Shown in pieces: positions 35,117 through 44,527 of a stretch of 64,000 nucleotides of DNA. Where the stretch lies: assembly GCA_964291445.2 (NCBI GenBank), contig OZ219862.1:620001-684000 (forward strand), read 5' to 3'. This stretch comes from JAPOXR01 sp964291445 (GTDB taxonomy: Bacteria > Pseudomonadota > Alphaproteobacteria > Rhodobacterales > Rhodobacteraceae). The notes under the pieces are model-generated. The model worked only from the letters and a program-made list of their open reading frames with translations, searched no databases and had not been told where the DNA came from. The position numbers and the translations under genes are program-made. Position 1 is the first letter of the stretch; every line of letters starts with the position of its first letter.

Positions 35117-35470
35117 AACGGCCGGCACGACAATACGCTGCCCGGGGCGCCTGCTTTCCGTTGCCGATACGTCCGACCCTGCTGACGGCAAGTCCGGACC
35201 AGGGCGCGCGCATCACGGAGGCCTGGTGCCAGATGCAGAATTCGGCCGCACACGCGACCAGCCGCCGCGACCCGCTGCGAGCCGGTCTTGCCTGCCGCAC
35301 CGTCGGGCAAGGTGGCGGGTCCTCCGTGCCCCCGGTTCCTGGCTGATTGCGGCCGGGCATTTCCTGGCTGGTTTCGCCGGCCGGTTCTGCGATGCTTAAC
35401 AAGGCGGCAAGATTGTTATATCGGATTCGCCGGGAATTCTGATCCGGAGGAAAGCTGGAGTTTAACGGGA
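35117..35470. other. 354-base gap, promoter region of the CFA synthase
   Basis: No supported gene. The frame of the downstream CFA synthase is open across most of it, but without a ribosome site or family features. It should contain the promoter for the synthase gene. Confidence 0.4.
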
Positions 35471-36712
35471 ATGTGGGGACGAACCTTCGAATACATGCTT
35501 GACAGGATTATCCGAACTGGTTCGCTCGTGGTCCGGATGCCGAATGGGCAGGAAAGATTCTTCGGCGACATGCATGCCCAGCCTGTCCGCATCCGAATTG
35601 CCGACGACAAGACTCTCAGAACACTCTGCATCAATCCCGACCTGGCGCTCGGCGAATGCTACATGAACGGGAAGCTGGTCGTGGAGGAGGATGACCTCAG
35701 GGGTTTCCTGGAACTGGTGCTGTCCAATATCGGCAAGAATGACAAGCCGCTGCTCCACCAGTTTGCCGGGTCATGCCGGCGGGTCTCCCGCTTCCTTGCC
35801 CAGTACAACCCCGTCACCCGCGCCCGCAACAATGTCCAGTACCACTACGATTTGTCGGACGAACTCTACGAGTTGTTCCTCGACACCGATCGGCAATACA
35901 GCTGCGCCTATTTTGCCAACCCCGATGCAACCCTGGAGGAGGCGCAGGAGGACAAGAAACGGCATATCGCCGGCAAGTTGTTGCTGGAGCCGGGAATGTC
36001 GGTGCTGGATATCGGCAGTGGATGGGGTGGAATGGGGCTGACCCTGGCCCGGGAATTCGGCTGCAAGGTGGAAGGCGTCACCCTGTCGACCAGCCAGCAC
36101 CGGATCTCGAATTTGCGGGCCCGTGACGAGGGGTTGGCAGACCGGGCCACCTTCTCGCTGACCGACTACAGGGAACTCGATTCCCGGTTCGACCGGATCG
36201 TGTCGGTAGGAATGTTCGAGCATGTCGGTTCGCCGCACTACCGTCAGTATTTCCGCAAGCTTGGCCAATTGCTCGATGCCGATGGGGTCGCCCTCCTGCA
36301 CACGATCGGCCGGGCCACACCGCCAGGTTCGACCAACCAGTGGATCGGCAAATACATTTTCCCGGGCGGCTACATTCCGGCCATGTCGGAGGTGCTTGCC
36401 GCCATCCAGCGGGAAGGGCTCTACGTGACCGATGTCGAGGTGTTGCGGCTTCACTATGCGGAGACGCTGCGGCACTGGTACCAGCGATTCATGCAGAATC
36501 TCGACCAGGTCATCGAACTCTATGACGAGAGATTCTGCCGGATGTGGCGGTTCTACCTCCTGTCCTGTGAAATGTCCTTCCGCTACGGCGGACTCTCGGT
36601 CTTCCAGTTCCAGATCACCAGGAAGATTGATGCGGTTCCGATGACACGCAACTACCTCTACCGGCCGAATGCGGACAAGGGCCGGCCATCCGCAGGCGAG
36701 TCGCCCTCCTGA
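35471..36712 (+). CDS. cfa: cyclopropane-fatty-acyl-phospholipid synthase
   Basis: SAM-dependent enzyme that adds a methylene group across double bonds of membrane lipid acyl chains, 413 residues. It has the substrate region YDLSDELYELFLD, SAM-binding VLDIGSGWGGMGLTLA (about 178-193), catalytic VGMFEHVG and the C-terminal HYAETLRHWYQRF. ATG 35471 is chosen because the earlier in-frame codons give no family sequence. It could also act as a fatty-acid methyltransferase of the same fold. Single-gene transcript. Confidence 0.9.
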   Translation: MWGRTFEYMLDRIIRTGSLVVRMPNGQERFFGDMHAQPVRIRIADDKTLRTLCINPDLALGECYMNGKLVVEEDDLRGFLELVLSNIGKNDKPLLHQFAGSCRRVSRFLAQYNPVTRARNNVQYHYDLSDELYELFLDTDRQYSCAYFANPDATLEEAQEDKKRHIAGKLLLEPGMSVLDIGSGWGGMGLTLAREFGCKVEGVTLSTSQHRISNLRARDEGLADRATFSLTDYRELDSRFDRIVSVGMFEHVGSPHYRQYFRKLGQLLDADGVALLHTIGRATPPGSTNQWIGKYIFPGGYIPAMSEVLAAIQREGLYVTDVEVLRLHYAETLRHWYQRFMQNLDQVIELYDERFCRMWRFYLLSCEMSFRYGGLSVFQFQITRKIDAVPMTRNYLYRPNADKGRPSAGESPS

Positions 36713-36862
36713 CGGGCGGGCGGCACCTTCCACTCGCCAGCGCGAGGGCCTTTGCCGGACCAGGGTTGACCACCGGTCGATCGCAACCGGACGCCACTTG
36801 CGCACACGCCAAAGCCACCTATAAGCCAACCGGCAAGGCGAAGCCGTTCCGGAACATGTCCA

Positions 36863-39800
36863 ATGCCCAGGCGCACCGACATCTCGACGATCATGGTCAT
36901 AGGCGCCGGCCCGATCATCATAGGTCAGGCCTGCGAGTTCGACTATTCCGGAACGCAGGCCTGCAAGGCGCTGCGCGAGGAGGGCTACCGGATCGTGCTG
37001 GTCAATTCCAACCCGGCGACAATCATGACCGATCCGGGGCTGGCCGACGCCACCTATGTCGAACCGATCACCGCCGAGATCGTCGAAAGAATCATCGAGC
37101 GGGAGCGTCCCGATGCGCTGCTGCCGACCATGGGCGGGCAAACTGCGCTCAACACCGCCCTGGAAGTGGCCGATGCCGGTGTGCTCGACCGCCTCGGCGT
37201 CCAGCTGATCGGTGCCAGCCCCGATGCAATCAGGAAGGCCGAAGACCGGCAGTTGTTCCGTGACGCCATGGACAATATCGGCCTGTCCAGCCCGCATTCG
37301 GCGATTGCCGGCGACATGGACGAGGCGATGGCGGCAATCGACCAGGTCGGTCTGCCGGCCATCATCCGTCCGGCCTTTACCCTCGGTGGAACCGGCGGTG
37401 GAACCGCTTTCAACCGTGACGATTTCGAGATGCTGTGCCGGATTGGCCTCGAAGCCTCGCCGGTCAGCCAGATCCTGATCGACGAGAGCCTTCTCGGCTG
37501 GAAGGAATACGAGATGGAGGTGGTCCGGGACCGGGCCGACAACGCCATCATCGTCTGCTCGATCGAGAATGTCGATCCGATGGGTGTTCACACCGGCGAT
37601 TCGGTCACGGTGGCGCCGGCGTTGACCCTGACCGACAAGGAATATCAGCGGATGCGGAACAGCTCGATCGCCGTGTTGCGCGAGATCGGGGTGGAGACCG
37701 GTGGCTCCAACGTGCAATGGGCGGTCAATCCCCGGGATGGCCGCATGATGATCATCGAGATGAACCCGCGTGTCTCCCGCTCCTCGGCGCTGGCATCGAA
37801 GGCCACCGGGTTTCCCATCGCCAAGGTCGCGGCCAAGCTGGCAGTCGGCTATACGCTGGACGAGCTTGACAACGACATTACCCGTGTCACCCCGGCATCC
37901 TTCGAGCCATCGATCGATTATGTCGTCACCAAGATTCCCCGCTTCGCGTTCGAGAAATTCCCCGGGGCCAAGCCCGAGCTGAACACGGCCATGAAGTCGG
38001 TCGGGGAAGCGATGGCCATCGGGCGAAGCTTCAACGAGAGCGTCCAGAAGGCGCTGGCCTCGCTCGAGACCGGGTTGACCGGTTTTGACGAGATCGAGAT
38101 CGAGGGGGCGCCGGAACCGGCGGCGGTCATCCGGGCAATTTCCGCCAATTCCCCGGACCGGCTGCGACTGATTGCCCAGGCCATGCGCCACGGCCTGTCA
38201 GACAAGGAGATCAATGCCGCCACCCGTTACGATCCGTGGTTCCTGGCCCGGATCCGGGAAATCGTTACCGCCGAGGAGGCCGTGCGGCAGGACGGGCTGC
38301 CGACCGACCAGGCCAGCCTGCTCGAGTTGAAGATCATGGGTTTTACCGATGCCAGGCTGGCCAAGATCTCGGGGCAGGATGAAGCCGGGATTGCCAGCCT
38401 CAGGGCACGGTTCGGGGTGGCACCGGTATTCAAGCGGATCGACACATGTGCGGCCGAGTTCGAGGCGCAGACGCCGTACATGTACTCGGCCTACGAATAT
38501 CCGGCAGCCGGGTATACCGAATGCGAGTCCGACCCGAGCGACCGGAAGAAGGTGGTGGTTCTCGGTGGCGGGCCCAACCGGATCGGACAGGGAATCGAGT
38601 TCGACTATTGCTGCTGCCACGCCTGCATGGCGCTGTCGGATGCCGGGTTCGAAACCATCATGATCAACTGCAATCCGGAGACCGTCTCCACCGATTACGA
38701 CACTTCGGACCGGCTCTATTTCGAGCCGCTGACCATGGAGCATGTCACCGGGATCCTGCAGACCGAGCAGCGCAAGGGCTCTCTGCTCGGAGTCATCGTG
38801 CAGTTTGGCGGCCAGACCCCGCTGGGCCTGGCGGCGGGTCTCGAACAGGCTGGCTTCCCCATACTCGGGACATCGCCCTCGGCAATCGACCGGGCGGAGG
38901 ATCGCGAGCAATTCCAGCAACTGCTGGGCAAGCTTGGACTCAGGCAACCCCGCAACGGCACCGCATTGTCGGCGGAGGAGGCCGAAGCCGTCGCCACACG
39001 GGTGGGATACCCGGTGGTCATCCGACCGTCCTACGTGCTCGGCGGCCGGGCCATGGAGATTGTCAAGGACAAGACGGAGCTGCGCCGCTACGTGAAGGAT
39101 GCCGTCAGCGTCTCGGGGAGAAACCCGGTCCTCATCGACCAGTTCCTGCCAAATGCGGTGGAGGTGGATGTCGATGCCATCTCCGACGGCAATGCCACGC
39201 ACGTTGCCGGCGTGATGCAACATATCGAGCTTGCCGGAATTCATTCCGGAGACAGCGCCTGCTCGCTTCCGCCCTACTCGCTTGATGACGCGACCATCGC
39301 CGAACTCAAGCGCCAGACCCGGGAATTGTCGTCCGGACTTGGCGTGGTTGGCCTCATGAATATCCAGTTTGCGGTGATGGATGGCGACGTCTACGTGCTC
39401 GAGGTCAACCCGCGGGCATCACGGACCGTCCCCTTCGTGGCCAAGGCGACCGGCTCGCCAATTGCATCGATCGCCGCCCGGATCATGGCTGGCAGGGAAC
39501 TCGGCAGCTTCCGGCTCCGGCCAGCCGAAACCAAGCATTACTCGGTCAAGGAGGTGGTGCTGCCATTCTCCAGGTTCCCGGGTGTCGATGCCCTTCTCGG
39601 GCCGGAAATGCGTTCGACCGGCGAGGTGATGGGGCTGGATGACAGCTTCGAGCAGGCCTTCCTCAAGGCCCAGGCCGGCGCCGGCATGCATCTGCCGGAT
39701 TCCGGGACCGTCTTCGTGTCCATCAGGGATGCCGACAAGACCGACCAGATGTTCGCTGCCGTCGAATCGATGCACGGGCTTGGCTTCGGCATTGCTGCAA

Positions 39801-40105
39801 CCCGGGGAACCGCCGGGTTCCTGGCCGCACGCGGCATCGACTGCCGGGTCGTCAACAAGATCTACGAGGGCCGACCGAATATCGTCGATTCCCTGAAGAA
39901 TGGCGAGGTGGCGCTGGTCATCAACACCACCGATGGCCGGCAGACGGTGGCTGACAGCCAGACCATCAGGACCGCCTCGATTGCCGAGAATGTTCCCTAT
40001 TGCACGACTGCGGCCGCGGCCAGGATCATTGCCCGTGTGCTCAAGACCCGCCAGGAGACTCCCATGGAAATCCGCGATCTCCAGTCCATCGGCACTGCTG
40101 CCTGA
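36863..40105 (+). CDS. carB: carbamoyl-phosphate synthase large subunit
   Basis: Large subunit of carbamoyl phosphate synthase, 1080 residues, full length. It makes carbamoyl phosphate for arginine and pyrimidine synthesis from ammonia passed by CarA. The two homologous ATP-grasp halves start MVIGAGPIIIGQACEFDYSG and VVVLGGGPNRIGQGIEFDYC. Each has a Gly-rich loop (PAFTLGGTGGG; PSYVLGGRAM) and an EMNPR or EVNPR metal site. The allosteric MGS-like domain is at the end. carA is not adjacent, so the two genes are split here. Confidence 0.98.
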   Translation: MPRRTDISTIMVIGAGPIIIGQACEFDYSGTQACKALREEGYRIVLVNSNPATIMTDPGLADATYVEPITAEIVERIIERERPDALLPTMGGQTALNTALEVADAGVLDRLGVQLIGASPDAIRKAEDRQLFRDAMDNIGLSSPHSAIAGDMDEAMAAIDQVGLPAIIRPAFTLGGTGGGTAFNRDDFEMLCRIGLEASPVSQILIDESLLGWKEYEMEVVRDRADNAIIVCSIENVDPMGVHTGDSVTVAPALTLTDKEYQRMRNSSIAVLREIGVETGGSNVQWAVNPRDGRMMIIEMNPRVSRSSALASKATGFPIAKVAAKLAVGYTLDELDNDITRVTPASFEPSIDYVVTKIPRFAFEKFPGAKPELNTAMKSVGEAMAIGRSFNESVQKALASLETGLTGFDEIEIEGAPEPAAVIRAISANSPDRLRLIAQAMRHGLSDKEINAATRYDPWFLARIREIVTAEEAVRQDGLPTDQASLLELKIMGFTDARLAKISGQDEAGIASLRARFGVAPVFKRIDTCAAEFEAQTPYMYSAYEYPAAGYTECESDPSDRKKVVVLGGGPNRIGQGIEFDYCCCHACMALSDAGFETIMINCNPETVSTDYDTSDRLYFEPLTMEHVTGILQTEQRKGSLLGVIVQFGGQTPLGLAAGLEQAGFPILGTSPSAIDRAEDREQFQQLLGKLGLRQPRNGTALSAEEAEAVATRVGYPVVIRPSYVLGGRAMEIVKDKTELRRYVKDAVSVSGRNPVLIDQFLPNAVEVDVDAISDGNATHVAGVMQHIELAGIHSGDSACSLPPYSLDDATIAELKRQTRELSSGLGVVGLMNIQFAVMDGDVYVLEVNPRASRTVPFVAKATGSPIASIAARIMAGRELGSFRLRPAETKHYSVKEVVLPFSRFPGVDALLGPEMRSTGEVMGLDDSFEQAFLKAQAGAGMHLPDSGTVFVSIRDADKTDQMFAAVESMHGLGFGIAATRGTAGFLAARGIDCRVVNKIYEGRPNIVDSLKNGEVALVINTTDGRQTVADSQTIRTASIAENVPYCTTAAAARIIARVLKTRQETPMEIRDLQSIGTAA

Positions 40106-40150
40106 TTGCCTCCCGCAATCTCCGATGCAAGCAGGAGCCGCGCTTCCGGG

Positions 40151-41116
40151 TCAGTTCACCAGGTTCGGCGGGGTCTTGCCGGCGAAGACGGCGCGGAGAT
40201 TCTCGAGTGCCATTCTGCCCATGCCCTCGCGCGCTTCGGGAATTGCGGTACCGAGATGCGGCAACAGCACGACATTCTCCATGGTCAGAAATTCGGCCGG
40301 GATTTCGGGCTCGAATTCGTAGACGTCGAGGCCGGCGCCGGCAATCCGCCCCGATTGCAGCGCCTCGACCAGCGATCCCTCGTCAATCACGTCACCCCGG
40401 GAGACATTGACCAGGATTGCGTGCGGTTGAAGCTGCCGCAACTCGTCCCTGCCGATCAGGTGATGCGAATGGGCGCCGGCGCTCACCGAAAGCACGACGA
40501 AATCGGCCTGCCGGAGCACCTCGCCGATTCCCGCCAATTGCCGTGACGGCACGCCCGGATCAGCAATCTTCGACCTGTTGGCAAAGATCACCTCCATGTC
40601 GAACCCGAAATGACATCGGCGGGCAATGGCCCGCCCGATGCGACCCATGCCGATGATCCCCAGGGTTCTGCCATTGAACTGGTGGCCGAGCAACTGCGTC
40701 GGATGCCAGCCGGTCCAGCTCCCTGCCCTGACCAGGCGCTCTCCCTCGGCCGTTCGCCGGGCTGTCATCAGCATCAGCGACACCGCGATGTCGGCGGTGG
40801 CTTCCGTGACCGCACCGGGAGTGTTGCTGACCGGGATGCCATGACGGCGGGCGGCGTCGACATCAATGTGGTTGTACCCTGCCCCGAAATTGGCGATGAT
40901 CCGGCACCGGATATCGCTGCTCCCGTCAAAGGCCGCGGCCGTGAACCGGTCGGCCAGGGTCGGCAGCACCGCATCATGTTCGCGAAGACTGGCCGCGGCC
41001 TCATCAACGGTCATTGGCCGGTTGGCATCACGGACCGTCACGTCGAAACTGGCGGCGGCCTCGGCCATGACCGCCTCCGGCAGAACTCTCGAGATCAGCA
41101 CGCTGGGGAGGGTCAT
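40151..41116 (-). CDS. D-isomer-specific 2-hydroxyacid dehydrogenase
   Basis: NAD(P)-dependent 2-hydroxyacid dehydrogenase, 321 residues. The Rossmann loop is GIIGMGRIGRAIARR (about 150-164), followed by ANRSKIAD, whose Arg-Ser after strand 2 favours NADP(H). Catalytic Arg is in NVSRGDVIDE, Glu in YEFEPEIP and His in LLPHLGTA. The closest functional group is glyoxylate/hydroxypyruvate reductase, though the substrate is not fixed. ATG overlaps the CsaA-like stop by one base (TGATG), so it is the last gene of the proC-csaA-dehydrogenase operon. Confidence 0.9.
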   Translation of the reverse strand: MTLPSVLISRVLPEAVMAEAAASFDVTVRDANRPMTVDEAAASLREHDAVLPTLADRFTAAAFDGSSDIRCRIIANFGAGYNHIDVDAARRHGIPVSNTPGAVTEATADIAVSLMLMTARRTAEGERLVRAGSWTGWHPTQLLGHQFNGRTLGIIGMGRIGRAIARRCHFGFDMEVIFANRSKIADPGVPSRQLAGIGEVLRQADFVVLSVSAGAHSHHLIGRDELRQLQPHAILVNVSRGDVIDEGSLVEALQSGRIAGAGLDVYEFEPEIPAEFLTMENVVLLPHLGTAIPEAREGMGRMALENLRAVFAGKTPPNLVN

Positions 41117-41454
41117 CAGTACATCCTTCCACCAATGGGCACGTCGCGGTCAGGGGCGATCAGAACCACGTTTCCATCCTGGTCCGGCACCCCGAGCACC
41201 AGCACCTCGGACATGAACTTGCCGATTTGCCGCGGTGGGAAATTGACCACCGCCAAGACTTGCCGCCCAACCAGCTCGTCGGTCGGATAGTTCTCGGTCA
41301 GCTGGGCCGAACTCTTGCGCTGTCCGATTTCCGGCCCGAAATCTATCCACAACTTGCAGGCGGGTTTCCTGGCTTCCGGATAGGGTTCGGCGGCGATGAC
41401 GCGCCCTGCCCTGATGTCGACGCGGACAAAATCCTCGTAGCCGATTTCAGTCAT
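41116..41454 (-). CDS. csaA: CsaA/YgjH-like tRNA-binding domain protein
   Basis: OB-fold protein of 112 residues like CsaA: FVRVDIRAGRVIAAEPYPEA at the start, then the CsaA pattern ARKPACKLWIDFG and the tRNA-binding SSAQLTENYP. Related stand-alone EMAP-like domains bind tRNA and have chaperone-like activity. ATG 41454 lies 8 bases inside the end of proC. The gene is coupled to both neighbours. Its precise role is unclear. Confidence 0.87.
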   Translation of the reverse strand: MTEIGYEDFVRVDIRAGRVIAAEPYPEARKPACKLWIDFGPEIGQRKSSAQLTENYPTDELVGRQVLAVVNFPPRQIGKFMSEVLVLGVPDQDGNVVLIAPDRDVPIGGRMY

Positions 41455-42271
41455 GTATCCGCCCCAGCTCCCGGCCACGCGCCTCCGCCGCCGCCATGGC
41501 CCTGGCCATCAACGGGCGCAGGCCCGTTCGTGGGTCCATCAAATGCTCGAGCGCCGCCTGCGTCGTTCCGCCTGGCGAGGTCACCTCAATTCGCAGCTCG
41601 GCCGGGTTTCGCCCCGCCATCCGCGCCAGCTGACCAGCCCCGGCCACGGCCTCCCTGGCCAACCTCGCCGCCACCTCGTCCCGGAGTCCGAGTTGCACCC
41701 CGGCCTCCGACATGGCTTCGATCAGGTGAAAGACATATGCCGGCCCCGAACCCGACAGCGCCGTCACCGCGTCCATCAGATCTTCCCGTTCGAGCAACAC
41801 GGTCTCGCCGACCGCCGCCATCAACAATTCGGCCAACGCGACATCCTGCTCGCCCGCCCTCCGGTTGCCGAAGATGGCGGTGATGCCCTGGCCAATGGCC
41901 GCCGGGGTATTGGGCATGGTCCGGATGATCGGCGCCCGGTCGCCGAATATCGATTCCAGCCAGCTGACCGGCAGGCCGGCGATGATTGAGATCACCACTG
42001 TCGAGCCTCCCCCGAGGCTGCCGAGACCTTCGAGTGCCTCCTTGGCAAATTGCGGCTTGACTGCCAAGAGGCAGATGGCTGGCTCGGCAGGGACCCGGTC
42101 GGGATTGAGCATGACCTCGCTCTCCTGCAGCCATTTGGTCGGGTTGGGCTCGATCACGGTCACCGAGTCCGGACGGATTCCCCGATCCAGCCAACCGGCC
42201 AGCAGGGCCGAGCCCATCTTGCCGCAACCGACCAGCAGCAAGCCGCTCTCGTTGAGTTTTTCGACGGTCAC
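41447..42271 (-). CDS. proC: pyrroline-5-carboxylate reductase
   Basis: Last enzyme of proline synthesis, 274 residues: reduces pyrroline-5-carboxylate with NAD(P)H. Rossmann motif LLVGCGKMGSALLAGW (about 12-27), VKPQ turn, then NTPAAIGQGITAIFG, ALSGSGPAYVFHLIEAM and the C-terminal VTSPGGTTQAALEHL with the substrate-binding TSPGGTT. All hallmarks intact. First gene of a three-gene minus-strand operon. Confidence 0.95.
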   Translation of the reverse strand: MTVEKLNESGLLLVGCGKMGSALLAGWLDRGIRPDSVTVIEPNPTKWLQESEVMLNPDRVPAEPAICLLAVKPQFAKEALEGLGSLGGGSTVVISIIAGLPVSWLESIFGDRAPIIRTMPNTPAAIGQGITAIFGNRRAGEQDVALAELLMAAVGETVLLEREDLMDAVTALSGSGPAYVFHLIEAMSEAGVQLGLRDEVAARLAREAVAGAGQLARMAGRNPAELRIEVTSPGGTTQAALEHLMDPRTGLRPLMARAMAAAEARGRELGRIHD

Positions 42272-42304
42272 GGCACCGGCCTCTCGGGGCCTGCAGCGCC
42301 GAAT

Positions 42305-42808
42305 TCACGCGGTTCCATGCGTCTCGACAATCGATGACATGATGGCTTCGCCAGCCGTCTTCCTGCCGAGCCTGACCAGGTTGAATGACGGGTAGAACCG
42401 GTCGCAATCGGCGGCAATGGTGTCCAGCAATTCGGCCACCTCTTCGACCGTCAGCGCCGAATCGGCGCCCGGTTTCAGCCGGTAGCAATAGTCGACAGTG
42501 CCGGCGCCATCATCATAACAGAATGCACCCAGCCAACTCCGCTGATTCGCCAGGTTCATGACCCGGAAAAACTCGTCCACGCGGGAATTGGCCAGCGTGA
42601 TCTCGTACGAGCAGACAATGACGAGGATGCCCGGGTCTCGGGACCATTCGAGTTCGGCAAGGTAGTTCTTCCAAGAACCCTCGACCGACAGCCGAATGGT
42701 GTCGTCGGTGTGTCGCTCGAAACTCCAGTTGCGATATTCGGCCAGCGATTCGACCAGAGATATGGGGTTTTCCCCATCGTCAACCAGATCAAGCCGGAAT
42801 CCTGACAT
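42305..42808 (-). CDS. YbjN-domain protein
   Basis: About 167 residues of the YbjN family, a sensory-domain-like fold related to type III secretion chaperones. The family pattern RNWSFERHTDDTIRLSVEGS, AELEWSRDPGILVIVCSYEI and NRVNEFFRV-like segments is clear. ATG 42808 is the likely start (little ribosome site is visible), and the frame extends further upstream. In many alphaproteobacteria it precedes proC as here. Function is poorly known; links to stress response are reported for E. coli ybjN. Confidence 0.82.
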   Translation of the reverse strand: MSGFRLDLVDDGENPISLVESLAEYRNWSFERHTDDTIRLSVEGSWKNYLAELEWSRDPGILVIVCSYEITLANSRVDEFFRVMNLANQRSWLGAFCYDDGAGTVDYCYRLKPGADSALTVEEVAELLDTIAADCDRFYPSFNLVRLGRKTAGEAIMSSIVETHGTA

Positions 42809-43086
42809 GTCACTGCAACCCGGAAATAGTCGAGACTTGCGGTAAACATACCACAACCTGTTGGCAAGTCTACAACTCGCGGGATTAAGCGGGCATGTTT
42901 GCAATATATTGTGTGGAACTTGCCAGCCAGCCTGTCCGTGGACCACGGCCACGACGCCATCTCCGCACACTGGCAGCCATCGGCACAAGTATTTCCGCCC
43001 GAATTCGGCACGCCAAGGCAGCATGGCGCCCGGCAAATAGCCAAATCGGGACTGGCCGGGGCCGGCGGGATGCGCCCGTCAACGAA

Positions 43087-43356
43087 TCACCCGGCAGGCT
43101 CGTCCGATTTGCCCGCCAGGGCCTCCTCCAGCGATTCGATTCGTGCCTTCAGCGATTCATTTTCCTCCCGCGCCTTGCGGGCCATTGCCAAAACGGCTTC
43201 GAATTCGTCCCGAGTCACGAGATTGCGCTCGGCAACCCAGCGGTCGAACCAGCTGCTGATCGCGGTCTCGAACTCCTCGCGCGCGCCCTGGGCCACCCCG
43301 AAGGCATTTGACATCAGCTGTGCAAGATCACTGGCCAGCTTGCCTCTATGTTGCAT
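43087..43356 (-). CDS. ubiK: UbiK-family (BMFP) accessory factor
   Basis: Coiled-coil protein of 89 residues in the BMFP/UbiK family, an accessory factor for aerobic ubiquinone biosynthesis in Enterobacteria. It shows LASDLAQLMSNAFGVAQGA, SSWFDRWVAERNLVTRDEFE and a long C-terminal heptad helix (AMARKAREENESLKARIE). ATG 43356 sits behind a GGAGG site. It is divergent from lgt, the usual position in this group. Confidence 0.87.
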   Translation of the reverse strand: MQHRGKLASDLAQLMSNAFGVAQGAREEFETAISSWFDRWVAERNLVTRDEFEAVLAMARKAREENESLKARIESLEEALAGKSDEPAG

Positions 43357-43596
43357 GACGATCCTCCATTCCAGGTGCGTGCCACTATAAGGGAAGTCAC
43401 TGCACCATCTCCAGCAAAAGCGCCGCTGGGGCCCGACGCGCAAGCCCGGGGCCTGCCACCTCACCCCGACATGTCTGCCTCGCCCCGGGAGCGGCCCCTA
43501 GCCATGACCGGTCCCGAGACCCGCGGTCAAAATGAGCGATTCAAAAGCCGGTAGTTCTGCTCTAGCATGCGCGGCGAGCCAAGCGGGGCAATCCTT

Positions 43597-44496
43597 ATGA
43601 ATGCGATCTTCCTTCCGCATATCAGTCCGGAACTCGTCTCGTTCACGGTCATCGGCTTCGACTTCTCGATTCGCTGGTATGCACTTGCCTATATCCTCGG
43701 CTTCCTGGTTGCCTGGCTGTGGTTCACCAGGCTCATGCGGCGGCCGGAATTGTGGCCGGAAGGAAAGCCGCCAATGGACCGGGACCTGCCAGACCGCCTT
43801 CTGACCTGGATCATACTCGGTGTCATTGCCGGGGGCCGATTTGGCTATGCCATCTTCTACAACCCCGGCCACTACCTGGAAAATCCGCTGGCGGTGCTGG
43901 CGATCTGGCAGGGCGGGATGTCGTTTCACGGGGGACTTGCCGGCCTGGTGGTCGCCACCTGGATGTTCTGCCGCATCAACCGGGTCCCGGTGGCAAGCGT
44001 AGCCGATGCGGTGGCGATTTCCGCCATGCCCGGGCTGTTTTTCGGCCGCATTGCCAACTTCATAAACAACGAACTCTGGGGAACACCCTCCACCCTGCCC
44101 TGGGCGGTGGTGGTGCCCGCCGGCGATGCGACCGTCTGCCCACCGGACTGGACGGCGATCTGTGCACGGCACCCCTCGCAGATCTATGAAGCCCTGCTCG
44201 AGGGCCTCTTCCTGTGTGCCTTGCTGGCATGGCTGGCCTATCGACGGGGGTGGCTGCAGCGGCCCGGTCAAATTGCCGGCCTGTTCTTCGCCACATATGG
44301 CCTGGTTCGCCTTGCGGTCGAACTCGTCCGCGAGCCGGACATCCAGTTCGTAACCGCCGACAATCCTGCCGGCTTCGTGCTGGAACTGGGCGCGGGCTTC
44401 GGATTGACCATGGGACAGGCGTTGTCCTTGCCGATGATACTGCTTGGAGCGCTGACCATCGGGCTGGCCCGTAGGACCAACCGATGGGCAAGTTGA
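43597..44496 (+). CDS. lgt: prolipoprotein diacylglyceryl transferase
   Basis: Integral membrane enzyme of lipoprotein maturation, 299 residues and about seven helices. It attaches diacylglycerol from phosphatidylglycerol to the lipobox Cys. Signature features: IRWYALAYILGF, GGRFGYAIFYN (the Arg that binds the lipid head group), QGGMSFHGGLAG and GRIANFINNELWG. An in-frame ATG at 43567 is also possible; 43597 gives the better-matching N-terminus. The last codons overlap the following gene by 13 bases. Confidence 0.95.
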   Translation: MNAIFLPHISPELVSFTVIGFDFSIRWYALAYILGFLVAWLWFTRLMRRPELWPEGKPPMDRDLPDRLLTWIILGVIAGGRFGYAIFYNPGHYLENPLAVLAIWQGGMSFHGGLAGLVVATWMFCRINRVPVASVADAVAISAMPGLFFGRIANFINNELWGTPSTLPWAVVVPAGDATVCPPDWTAICARHPSQIYEALLEGLFLCALLAWLAYRRGWLQRPGQIAGLFFATYGLVRLAVELVREPDIQFVTADNPAGFVLELGAGFGLTMGQALSLPMILLGALTIGLARRTNRWAS

Positions 44497-44527
44497 AACA
44501 AACCAGTCCGCACGACCAACCGATGGG
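44475..44527 (+). repeat. 39-bp-spaced direct repeat at lgt end / next gene start
   Basis: GACCAACCGATGGG occurs at 44475-44488 and again at 44514-44527, and similarity continues for ten bases (CAAGTTGAAA against TGGCTTGAAG). The offset is 39 bases, or 13 codons, so each copy carries an in-frame ATG of the downstream gene. It looks like a small tandem duplication that doubled the start region. Confidence 0.6.

Noticed and set aside
35771..38191. 806-codon open frame on the minus strand opposite the CFA synthase and carB
   Set aside because: It lies wholly antisense to two confidently identified genes and has the composition of a shadow frame in high-GC DNA. It is rich in Arg, Asp, Gly and His and has no domain.
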